This document shows positions 55,201 to 64,000 of a DNA stretch of 64,000 nt, piece after piece (position 1 is the first letter of the stretch; each line of letters begins with the position of its first letter). This stretch comes from Hawksworthiomyces lignivorus (lineage: Eukaryota > Ascomycota > Sordariomycetes > Ophiostomatales > Ophiostomataceae): the NCBI GenBank assembly GCA_002917075.1, contig NTMA01000041.1, forward strand, positions 247,116 to 311,115, written 5' to 3'. Both the position numbers and the translations under genes were made by a program. The notes under the pieces are model-generated. The model was not told the origin of the DNA and ran no database searches. It was given only the letters and a program-made list of their open reading frames with translations.

Positions 55201-55737
55201 CTGGCTTGAGATCTTTCCAAACCTGGTTGACTCCTCGGCTGCCAAAGAATGGTTCTGGATCTCTAGAGTTTCGAGGACCTGGGACATGTACGCCTGCCGT
55301 TGGCTGTTTTCCACAGGTGTTAGTTTATGTAGAAATATAATAATAAAAGGGAAGGAAAGAATAAAGGCAAATAGAAGGAAAAAAGGAAGGGGAGAGAAGG
55401 TAAAAGACTGACTCGAGGAGAGGAAAAAAATGAAGAGTGAGGAGCTCATGGAACCGCCTCAATCGTTTTTCTAGGTCTGTGATCTTTTTGGTCGTAAATG
55501 CAGTTTTGAACGCAGCGCCCAGAGATCTGAGACGGCGGTTAGATGCCGTCGGGTCAACGCGCAAGCTTTTGACAGCGTCCAGGAGCAGACGGCACACCGG
55601 CTGGCACTTAGCCGCTATTTCCTGGATCGCGGCGATGTGCGGTCGGCGATTTCGGCCGAGGCGTTGAACAGCTTCAGCGAGAAGTCCACAAACTGCACGA
55701 CATTGCTTGCAAGACCCAAAGCCGTCAACGGATCCAT
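52227..55737 (-). pseudogene. Degenerate STAND/NACHT (NLR-like) gene
   Basis: Remnant of a fungal NLR-like signal-transduction ATPase. It starts MDPLTALGLASNVVQFVDFS at 55737, the usual N-terminus of this class, followed by a Ser/Leu-rich helical region ending LEKRLRRFHELLTLHFF. An intron follows (about 55380-55310). The NACHT part has Walker A GKAGAGKSTLMKF and Walker B CCFFIDGLDEYDGDH, then HAQGVFLWV and a winged-helix-like segment (LHPDFYRPCRRRINARCGGLLDF is split here only for the record by length limits: see LHPDFYRPC and CGGLLDF). Disablements: a frameshift near 55630; a frameshift in an A8 run at 54049-54056; and in-frame stops at 54622-54624 (TAG), 53988-53990 (TGA), 53556-53558 (TGA), 52611-52613 (TAG) and 52551-52553 (TAG). 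Conserved sequence continues in frame on both sides of each stop, so introns do not explain them. Confidence 0.83.
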
Positions 55738-56798
55738 TTTTATTCCTCGAGGTGTAAGCGCTCAAGACGGGAAGACGTTATCTGCATACAGACTGTTACG
55801 ACGGCTGCTATTTCACAGTGGGGGAAGAGCCTCTCACCATATAATACACCAAAGTGACAGATAGTCAAAGCGCAAGGCTGGTATGGATACGGCCATTCAA
55901 GTTGTCTGGACATGGGCTGTGTAAAACTGAGCGTATATGTCGGCTAATTGGTCTATTGGTGTAGGCTTATGCTACCACGTATGATCGCCTGGCCAGGCTT
56001 GGCCACCAGAACCCTGCCATGGTTCATAGGGTAGAGCCCCTCAGCCCCTGTACCAATAGTCCTTTCTGCCTGTGGCGGTGCTTATAAAAAAAAGGTACGC
56101 TGTTCGTCTAAATCGCGACCCGACTAACGGAGGACTTTGTCACGAAATAATTACGGGGACGGAGAAAACACAACCCACTCCGTACAATTATGACTTTGTG
56201 AGACCTCTATTTCAGATAGTTTTCAATTACTGTAGCTACTCTCGATACGGGACGCGCTTCTAGATGTCGGCGCATTGCTCGCCATATCAACACACATTTG
56301 TCAGTGGCTTTATACCGGAGCACATAAAAGAAGGCTCGGACCATCCTATGCAACGAAAACTACTGACTCACTTCGACAGGGTACTGACCCTTGAGTCGCT
56401 CTATATCTTCTTTGGTGATATAAACACAGGTGAAGATCGTTGACTCTATATGCGCTTGTCTTCAAGTCACTGGCTAGCGTGTCTGTCCAAGGGAGTCACA
56501 CTAACCTTGTGGCTGAAAAGCCTTCAATATAATGTAAAAAAGTATAGCTTATTATATATAGAGATAGTAATCATAAGATCTTATACGCGTTCGCGGTACA
56601 GATCGCGAGCCGACGTGATAGAAATGATGTGTAATATTTCAGCCAATTAAATTCAGTATTAAGCGTGCAGATCGGAAAACATGAAAGTGCAAAAATGTAA
56701 ATGCCCTACTTCATCTCGACGGAGGGGTGGCCAGGCTACCTCGACCACTTGCCTGCTCATCACTACATCTATCACACTGTGCAGTGCCTCTTGTAGCA
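55738..56798. other. AT-rich intergenic region
   Basis: Between the NACHT pseudogene and the HET gene. The stretch at about 56500-56660 is strongly AT-rich. No gene or intact repeat recognised. Confidence 0.4.
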
Positions 56799-58929
56799 AT
56801 GAGTAATACGCCTCTGAATTTCCCGCCAGTTCATTTATGCCGCTATTGCCAGGCTCTAGTTCTTGACATAAAGGATCTAGAAAAGCAAGATCCTACAGCG
56901 AGATGGACCTCGTTTGAATCGAAGCGGACTTTGGGTGAGGTGCAGAGGTGGGGAGAAGATGGCTGCCAGTTCTGTGCAGAACTAGCGACTGATCTAAATA
57001 AGACAAAGTGCAATGAAAATGACGCGATGGTTTATTCTTTGTACAACAAGAAGACCGGCAACGCGGACGCGGAGGTCTTGATTGGGTGTCAAGGAGAAGG
57101 CAAGAGCTCCGTCAACAACGCGGCTTTGTTTTATGTCCTGGCAATGCAGGGTATGTCTTTGCTTTCTTCTTCCTATGGCGAGAGCACGCAGGTTTGCGAC
57201 CAAAATGCCCTGGAGGATTCTGATGAGAAGAGCTGACAGGTTCTTAGACGGCGCTGCCTCTCAGTTCATCCCCCGGCACCCGATCAACGTGGAGCCGGGG
57301 TCTGCGCAGGCGTTTGGCCTAGCCAGAGGGTGGCTGCAGACGTGTCTCGACAGCCACGAGAACTGCACAAAGCCGGCCCTGAAATTCATGCCAACCCGAG
57401 TCATCCACATTCTAGAGTATGGAGAGGGCCGAACGCGGCTGCGCCTGCTCGAAACGAGGACCAGCGGGATGGCCGTTGCTCCGTATATTGCGCTGAGCTA
57501 CTGCTGGGGCGGCGAGCAAAAGCTGAAGACGACGCGGGCGACGCTGGACCAGTTCAAGAGGGGCCTGCCGGCCTTGGAGACGCTGTCGGCCACGATCCGA
57601 GATGCGGTAGCGGTGACGCATCAGCTGGGCTTCTGCTACCTGTTTGTTGACGCATTCTGCATTGTCCAGGACGACGAGCAGGACAAGTACGAGCAGATTG
57701 CGCAGATGCCGGATATCTACAGCGAAGCCGTAGTCACCGTGATTGCCGCAAGAGCTGCCTGCGTGACCGACGGCTTTCTGCAGGCGAGGCCACCATTGAT
57801 GACACGAACCGACTTGCTGCCTCATCAAGCTCTCCAAGGGCTGCCGATACGGTGCGAGAGCGGCAAGGTGGACACCGTTTTCCTGTTCGGTGACCCTGAG
57901 CCATACAACTTTAACGATGCGCGACTCGACCCAATCTACCACCGGGGGTGGGCGATGCAGGAGCAGCTGCTGGCAACGCGCGTACTCGCCTTCAACAAAA
58001 GCCAGACTAGCTGGAGCTGCCACTCGGACGATTACAAGCCCACAGATGGCTGGATCAAGCTGCGGGGCGAGGAAGATGGGACAAACACGCCGGGCTCGAT
58101 CGTCTTTCGCCGCCGGTCATCCCCATCGCTGCACGGTTTGGAAGGGAACCAGGATGCGAATTCTGCGCTTGAACAATGGAACTTGCTGGAACAGTGGCGC
58201 TTGCTGGTCAGGCGATACTCGCGACGCTCTCTGGGGTTTCCGAGCGACAAGCTGCCAGCCATTGCCGCGGCAGCAGCGCGCATGGGTGAGGCGCTGCACC
58301 AGAACGACTACCTCGCTGGGCTCTGGAAGTGCTCTCTGGCCTACGACCTGTGCTGGACGGTGAACGACCCAGGCTTTCGCCACAAAGACTACCGGGCGCC
58401 CTCATGGTCGTGGGCATCTATCGAGGCGCCGGTGTTCTACTGGAGGAGCCATGGCTATCCTGAATCGAGCACCTTCACGGTTGTGGATTGCCACTCTGTG
58501 CCAGTGACTCCGACAGTGCCCTACGGCGCGGTGAAGGCTGGCCACCTAGTCCTTCGGGGCCGGCTGCGGAGCATTGTTTTGAACCTCGCTGAGAAGCGAG
58601 AAAAGAACTATTACCACATCTTGGAGCCAGAGCGGGGTGTGACCAAAGCCTTGCTGCCCATAAATTTTGATGTCGAAGAGCCTGAGTTTGGGCAGGATGT
58701 CCCCGGAGGGGGCGTGCACGTCTCTATTTTCGAGCTCCGCGACAGGGGTTCAGCATTTCATGCTGCCCTCGTCCTGCGTGATCTTGGTGCCCATAAGTTT
58801 TCCAGGCTGGGCATAGCTATTGGTTTCAACATGGACCCTGGGGATGTGAGCAGCGAGACGAGGAAATTATATCGCGACTGGATAGCAGGGTTTGAGGAAT
58901 GTGTCCCAACAACAATTACTATTGTCTAG
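56799..58929 (+). CDS. HET-domain (heterokaryon incompatibility) protein
   Basis: Member of the HET family, which in fungi triggers incompatibility-type cell death or other stress responses. Model: exons 56799-57150 and 57233-58929, 2,049 nt, 682 residues. The N-terminal part has CRYCQALVLDI and GCQFCAEL, cysteine pairs usual for this family. The HET domain shows its three blocks: YIALSYCWGG near residue 201, FCYLFVDAFCIVQDDEQDKY near 254, and HRGWAMQEQLLATRVLAF near 355. APSWSWASIEAPVFYW is a further family block near 420. The intron boundary is uncertain: donor G|gtatgt is clear, but the acceptor at 57232 was chosen only because it restores frame at a suitable length. No frameshift or stop is seen, so it looks intact beside a broken NACHT gene. 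Confidence 0.84.
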
Positions 58930-59895
58930 AGGTACGTAGGAAACAGATGAGCCGCTGAATTCGGTCGCTCCGGGTCGTTGCAAGTAATGGTATGTTCTCG
59001 GACAGTCAAGCAATGTCTCTGGGAAAAAAGAGCCATTCATTACTACTACTCCTCCTCTAGTACACAGTTTATTTATACATCTCTCATTTACTCAGCGTAG
59101 GGCTGCAACAGTCGATATCGACGTAGCCGTTGCCTCGAGCATTCACTGCGTCCCGGCCCCAACCGCTTGCTCACAGTTTCTTTCAGTACTTGAACTCTAG
59201 TCTACTATACCTCGAAAATTAAGTGGACAAGCTCTCACTAAAAGGCAATAGAAATGCTGCATTTATTAAGAGGCCATCGTTATGGAAGTATTACTTATGC
59301 TAGACTGGTGGTTCTTGTGCCGTATCCTGCGTGACGTTGGCATACATGAGATGTGCATACGACGGGCCTGTTAACGGGGAGAACGTACCCTTGTTAAAGA
59401 AAGATGAAAAGAGCAGCTATGGAATCATTCTTTTTTTCTCCGACTAATTATCGGGTAACTATGAATTCCCCACCCACAAGGGCTGTTTTTATGTAGCCTG
59501 CACTTGGCTGAGGCTATTGCAGAAGGCACTGAAATAAATAAAAAAATAAAATGAGTAAATTACTCCACAAAACTACCGATTGGTTTCTGATGGGCCTTAT
59601 TTGCTTTACCCCAGACGAGCTGGCTCATGCGAATCATTGCTATGTCTCATAAGTGCCACTTACAAACTCTGATTCCTGTTTGGGCGTGTCAACGCGTCTA
59701 ACGTCAGCAAGCCCACAAAGTGGTAAGCTCGTTTGGAATCATTATCCATCTTGACATCGCGTTGCACAAAGCGCTCGGTCATTCTACATACATATATTTA
59801 TATGCTATTCACCTATCTACCAGACGGTCCTAGGCTTTGTAGAATAGCCAAACATCTGCCTGTGCATTTAATTGTGCTTGAAGATATCTGAGACA
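58930..59895. other. Intergenic region
   Basis: HET gene 3' flank and P450 promoter, moderately AT-rich. Nothing recognised. Confidence 0.3.
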
Positions 59896-61697
59896 ATGTT
59901 GGTTATGGCACAAGAAGCCCTCACATCTTGGAGTGGGCTTGTAGGCGTCACCAGCGTTTTGCTGGTCGCGGCGCTCTGGCCAGCTCTGAGGTCACTGAGA
60001 TTTGACATTCCTGGCCCATTCTTGGCCCGCTTCACAAATTTGTGGTACTGGTGGCAGCTGAGACGGGGAGATTTCCATCTCACAAATGACATCCTGCATC
60101 GCAAGATGGGTGAGTCAAGATGAAATGTACTTGCTCTTGACTTTCTAACTGTCGCTATTCATTTCTTCGTCGCTTGATTTCATTCTTAGATGTTTTACTG
60201 CGTCCCGAATGTGTCATGTTTATACATATGCGTCGTTCTTGTGACTGACTGTTGAGCTTTTATCAAGGCTGCGTTGTTAAAATCGCACCCAATTTTTACA
60301 GCATCTCGGACCCAGAAGCCATTAAGATCATATATGCTACGAACACTAGGTTCGAAAAGGCTCCTTGGTACGAAGCCTTTGAGTTTGACAAGACCCTCTT
60401 GACGACGAATATATTCACCGAAAAGTCAGAAGCCATCCATGCTGCGCAGCGACGCAAGGCAGCACCGATGTATACGATGTCATCTCTAGTCATCTACGAG
60501 CCGTTTATTGACTGTAATATCAATATTTTTCGAGAAAAGCTGAGGGTAATGGCTGGGTCCGCAACGGAAGTCAACCTCGGTAAATGGACGCAATGCTTTG
60601 CCTTCGATGTCATGGGGGAGATCACCGTGAGTTCTAATGTGTAATTCCTATCTCAACGACCAATGAGCAGAAGCTTATTAGAGGATGAGTTATTAGTACG
60701 GAAAGCGGTTTGGGTTTCTGGATAACGGCGAAGACATCGAGGACATGATGCGCAAGATCGATATTTTGGTGACGGCTAACAGCTACATTGGCCTTTTTCT
60801 TTGGGTGCAGCCATTAGTTGGATTTCTAGTCAAAAGTGTTGGCTCTACAAGGGACAACTATCTCATGCGCTTCATGCTGGACCAGATTGCTGAAGCAAAG
60901 AATAAGGCAAATACTGATCTGGATACAAAAGAGCCTGCTATATATATGGCGCTGAAGTTTTTCTTGAAGCAGAGGGAAGACCCCGCTGACTTTACGGACG
61001 GCGACATCTTCTCGTTCATGGCGAACAACGTCGCCGCTGGCAGTGACACGACTGGTATTGCCCTCAGCGGCATACTTTACTATCTCTATCAATCGCCAGA
61101 ATCGCTGCGGAAGTTGCGCGCGGAACTAGATGGGGCTGATCTGGGACCGTATCCGTCGTTCAAGGACGTTCAAGGCCTGCCGTATCTCCAGGCAGTGGTG
61201 AAAGAGGCCATGCGGCTTCATCCTAGCATTGGGCTACCGTTGCTGCGCTCGGTGCCGGCTGGCGGCGCCGTCCTCGCCGGGAAGTATTTCCCTGAAAAGG
61301 TGAAGATTTGCCGATGCTGCGCAAAACATTCTTAACAAGTGAAAAGGCTCTAGCTAAAAAGCACTTATAGACATGCGTCGGCACGAATGCCTGGGTGATC
61401 CACCGTAATCCTAGTGTTTTTGGCGAGAACGTCGACGACTTTGTACCGGAGCGGTGGCTGGATGCCGACCAGGATCATGTCAAGCTCATGGAGCAGTGCT
61501 ATATGCAATTTGGGCTGGGCAGCCGCACTTGCATTGGCAAGAATGTCGCTCTACTGGAGATATACAAGGTGCTCCCCATGCTGGTGACCGAGTTCGATTA
61601 CGAGTTTGCTATTGAAAGCCCTCATGGACTACATGTGTGCAATCGCTGGTTTACCAAGCCTACTGCGTTCATGGCCAAGGTTAAGCAAAGGGTTTGA
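59896..61697 (+). CDS. Cytochrome P450 monooxygenase (pisatin-demethylase-like group)
   Basis: Haem-thiolate monooxygenase anchored in the ER membrane; substrate unknown. Exons are 59896-60109, 60268-60626, 60697-61299 and 61371-61697, giving 500 residues; introns are 158, 70 and 71 nt. The N-terminal anchor is GLVGVTSVLLVAALWPAL, then the proline hinge IPGPFLARF. IAPNFYSISDPEAIKIIYAT and YGKRFGFLDNGEDI follow. The I-helix has NNVAAGSDTTGIALSG, the K-helix KEAMRLHPSIGLPLLR (ExxR) and the meander FVPERWL. The haem loop FGLGSRTCIGKNVALLE places the ligand Cys at residue 446. All key residues are present, so it should be active. Whether it acts in detoxification or biosynthesis is open; a Zn2Cys6 regulator follows 531 bp downstream in the same direction. 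Confidence 0.93.
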
Positions 61698-62228
61698 GAT
61701 AGTACAAGTATGAAAAATTGTATGTCAAGGTATGGATCAAAGTAATAGAGAGGGCGCTCATCTAAAATCTGTCGAGGTTCTCTCACGCGGTGATTTCGGA
61801 ACTTTTGCATGCAGTAAGATTCGCTATATCCTTCCTCTTATAATTCCCACAGCCTCCGTTATTATGAAAATTGTGGCCTGTCTCGTCCATCCCTGCTTTA
61901 TCTCTAGGAGAATGCGGAATAGTTCTCTGTAGCTCGCACTGGGTCTCGGATTCTTCGGGTTCTTCTATGGAGCCCTTTGTTCTTTGGTGCTTGCTGATTC
62001 GCTGGCATAAAATAATGAAGGCGAAACCAAAACAAAAGAGTGCGAGTAACCCGAGAAACTCCACCTCTGCTAGCCTTCCAGAGCAGCTTTAAAACAACGG
62101 CTTTTCTTTTTTTTCTAAATTTAACCCGAGCAGCTTGATCCTCTTCTCGGGTTTTTCTAATAATCAATCGAATAGTTTATCCAGCGAACATGAGCCTCTT
62201 GGCTTGAGACTCTATCCAACTGGCACAT
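61698..62228. other. Intergenic region between P450 and Zn2Cys6 genes
   Basis: 531 bp. A minus-strand open frame (61783-62064) starts with a hydrophobic stretch but has no ATG. I do not call it a gene. Confidence 0.35.
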
Positions 62229-63660
62229 ATGAGTGCCCAGCCAGCGGAAGCAGGGAAGGAGGTGGATGTCGACTCGCCGCGGACGCCAATCTCTAATCAA
62301 GATGTGCAGCCTTCTGGACGCCATCGTCCAAAAACTCGGACAGGATGTAAAAAGTGCAAACAGCGCAAGATCAAGGTTAGTTCAGTCGTTCAGGCCAATT
62401 TGCTTTTTTTTTTTTTTCCTGCCTTTATTTTTTCTTTTTGCCGTCTGCGCACCGCTCTGCTCTCTTTCGCCATGTGCACGTGAAGAAAGCTAGCAGCTGA
62501 CTCGCTACGGCCCGTGTTCAGTGCGATGAAAGCAGACCATCTTGTTTAAACTGTATCAGGTATGATGTACCTTGCCCTTTTCTGCCTGCGTCCGCCCAAC
62601 AACACCTGCCGGCCCGGGTCCGTAATCCCGTTGAGAGTCCTCGGCCCAATCTCAATCTGCTCGATCTCGAGCTTCTACATAACTTTTGCACGTTTACGTA
62701 CACGACCCTTGGGGACGACAGTTCCACCCGCAGCTTTTGGAAATTTACCGCGATTCGGCTAGCCGTGCGCTGCGACTATGTTATGTGCACGATCCTCGCC
62801 GTCTCGGCGCTACATATGGCCCATCACCAGCCGGAGCGGAAGAGCCAGCTGATGGAATACGCCATTGCTCACCACCAGTTCGCCAGTCAAACGGCCATGG
62901 ATTTACTGAGCGATATTCCGCCGGAGCATCGGGAGAATCTCTGGATATTTAGCATGCTTACTATGTTCTTTGGTTCGTCACGGCTTCTATTTAAACTCTT
63001 TTCTCTCCGTTTAAATAAACTTCGCTGAGCCGTAAAAGGAATGTTAGCCGTTCTAACTTTCTGTGTTTGAAAGCATTGGGAGCGCAGCGGAACGAGAGCC
63101 AGTCTCTGCTCATCGGTGAGCAGTCCCTCCCGGACTGGCTATTCCTGCTGCGTGGCGTGCGACCCCTGCTCAACGAGCTTGGGGGCGTCCAGTATGATGG
63201 ACCGGCCGCGCCGCTGATCATACGCGGGAGCAACCGCTGGAACGTATCCCACACTTCCGAGCATGCCAACTCGCCGCTTCTCCGTGACTTGCAGGACCGA
63301 ATCAACGCGTCCGTGACCGACAACCCGGGCCTGCTTCAGGCCTACAATGACGCCATCGACGAGCTGCGCATCCAGCTGAGCTTCTGTCTCTCTATGGACC
63401 GGCCCAGTCTCGACCTGATGGATGCCTTTGTCTGGCAGGCCAGCCAGGCCGACAACTTCCTGCCGCTGCTGCGGAATCCCAGCCAAGAGGCCGTAGTCAT
63501 CTTCGCACACTCCTGCGTCTTGCTGCACCGCTTTGAGAGTAGCTGGTGGCTCAAGGGCTGGGCGTCGGCACTGATGGCCCGGGTGTGGGAGATCCTCGAC
63601 ATGGTGCACCGGCCGTGGGTCCAGTGGGTGATCGAGGAGATCGGATGGATACCGCCATAA
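62229..63660 (+). CDS. Zn2Cys6 regulator, UPC2/sterol-uptake-control-like
   Basis: Transcription factor, 394 residues. Exons are 62229-62375, 62522-62972 and 63074-63660; introns are 146 and 101 nt. The zinc cluster is at C40-X2-C43-X6-C50-X6-C57-X2-C60-X6-C67 (TRTGCKKCKQRKIKCDESRP). The first intron lies between KIK and the third cysteine. Then NLNLLDLELLHNFCTFTYTT and AVSALHMAHHQPERKSQLME resemble the conserved region of Upc2-like regulators, a shorter class without the classic fungal_trans signature. LLRGVRPLLNELGG and a C-terminus rich in hydrophobic helices (SCVLLHRFESSWWLKGW) follow. Named sterol targets are not implied. Its position downstream of the P450 in the same direction suggests it may control that gene, but this is inference. 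Confidence 0.9.
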
Positions 63661-64000
63661 TCCGCCCTGGTCGGAAGATTTGTGGAAGAGATGGAAACGG
63701 CAAATTCTTAATTTGAGATCCGGTGTCAAATAAAAAGAGAGCAGGAAACTCGGACCAAACGATGGAGGCTAGATTCCTTTAGAACTCAGTAGATCTAAAA
63801 ATATTGTCATATTTATCGAATACGGTAGTTTTGAAATTCAAAAAGGCGTATGAGTTTTCCTATAGACTACTAGGACTTGCTTCTGTGAAGTGAATCACAG
63901 TAAAACAATCAATAGTTACAATGTTGGACAAAGCCGAAATAATAATGAGAGCGAGACGGGCTGACCCCTCGACTCTACCTAACCACCAAGACCACCACAA
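63661..64000. other. Window end, no gene seen
   Basis: AT-rich 3' flank of the last gene. No further coding start recognised. Confidence 0.3.

Noticed and set aside
61783..62064. Minus-strand frame with a hydrophobic N-terminus
   Set aside because: It begins with GTG, not ATG. No splice partner or family motif was found.

Overview
This is a 64 kb piece of a filamentous ascomycete (Pezizomycotina) nuclear genome. The genes carry short introns of about 50-180 nt with GT(A/G)NGT donors and CTNAC-like branch sites. Three proteins have Zn2Cys6 DNA-binding clusters, and there is a HET-domain gene, a degenerate NACHT/STAND gene, a fungal arsenate reductase/ACR3 pair and a secreted CDH-type cytochrome domain. 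Coding DNA is GC-rich with many triplet runs; intergenic DNA is full of homopolymers and microsatellites. A Sordariomycete is my best guess, but the genus cannot be read from the sequence. I rebuilt exon structures by hand from splice sites, reading frame and family motifs. In every complete multi-exon model the exon lengths sum to a whole number of codons. No tRNA, rRNA, CRISPR array or intact transposon was recognised. || Layout. 1-5.8 kb is housekeeping: BPL1 (5'-partial window, minus), COA4, MGM101 and a TB2/DP1/HVA22 membrane protein. 7.6-12.8 kb: a 1,635-residue ABCC-type transporter. 13.9-17.7 kb: an arsenic-resistance group made of a rhodanese-type arsenate reductase, a divergent ACR3 arsenite permease and a cysteine-rich bZIP regulator. 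This is the same trio of functions as yeast ARR1/ARR2/ARR3. 19.7-25.8 kb: a TANGO2/NRDE-family protein and a 1,421-residue Zn2Cys6 regulator. || 28.9-38.2 kb: an MFS transporter, a salicylate-hydroxylase-like FAD monooxygenase and a dienelactone-hydrolase-family enzyme, which could form a small aromatic-compound catabolic group. A secreted cytochrome-domain protein and a 22-25 bp minisatellite lie in the same stretch. 39.9-43.3 kb: a second large Zn2Cys6 regulator whose zinc cluster is split by three introns. 46.2-51.4 kb: an unrecognised seven-helix membrane protein, an eight-exon hotdog thioesterase, and TFB2 of TFIIH. || 51.4-58.9 kb differs from the rest. It is AT-richer and holds a STAND/NACHT pseudogene with at least two frameshifts and five in-frame stops, several of them of the TAG type expected from repeat-induced point mutation. 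Next to it is an apparently intact HET-domain gene. 59.9-63.7 kb: a cytochrome P450 followed in the same direction by an UPC2-like Zn2Cys6 regulator, a possible small detoxification or metabolite pair. || The items most worth a second look are the arsenic trio with a bZIP that lacks the invariant DNA-contacting asparagine, the broken NLR beside a HET gene, the MFS/monooxygenase/hydrolase neighbourhood, and several unusual splice structures: a GC-AG intron, a three-base start-codon exon, and 16, 17 and 29 nt exons. I saw no clearly undescribed multi-gene system; these are the best leads.
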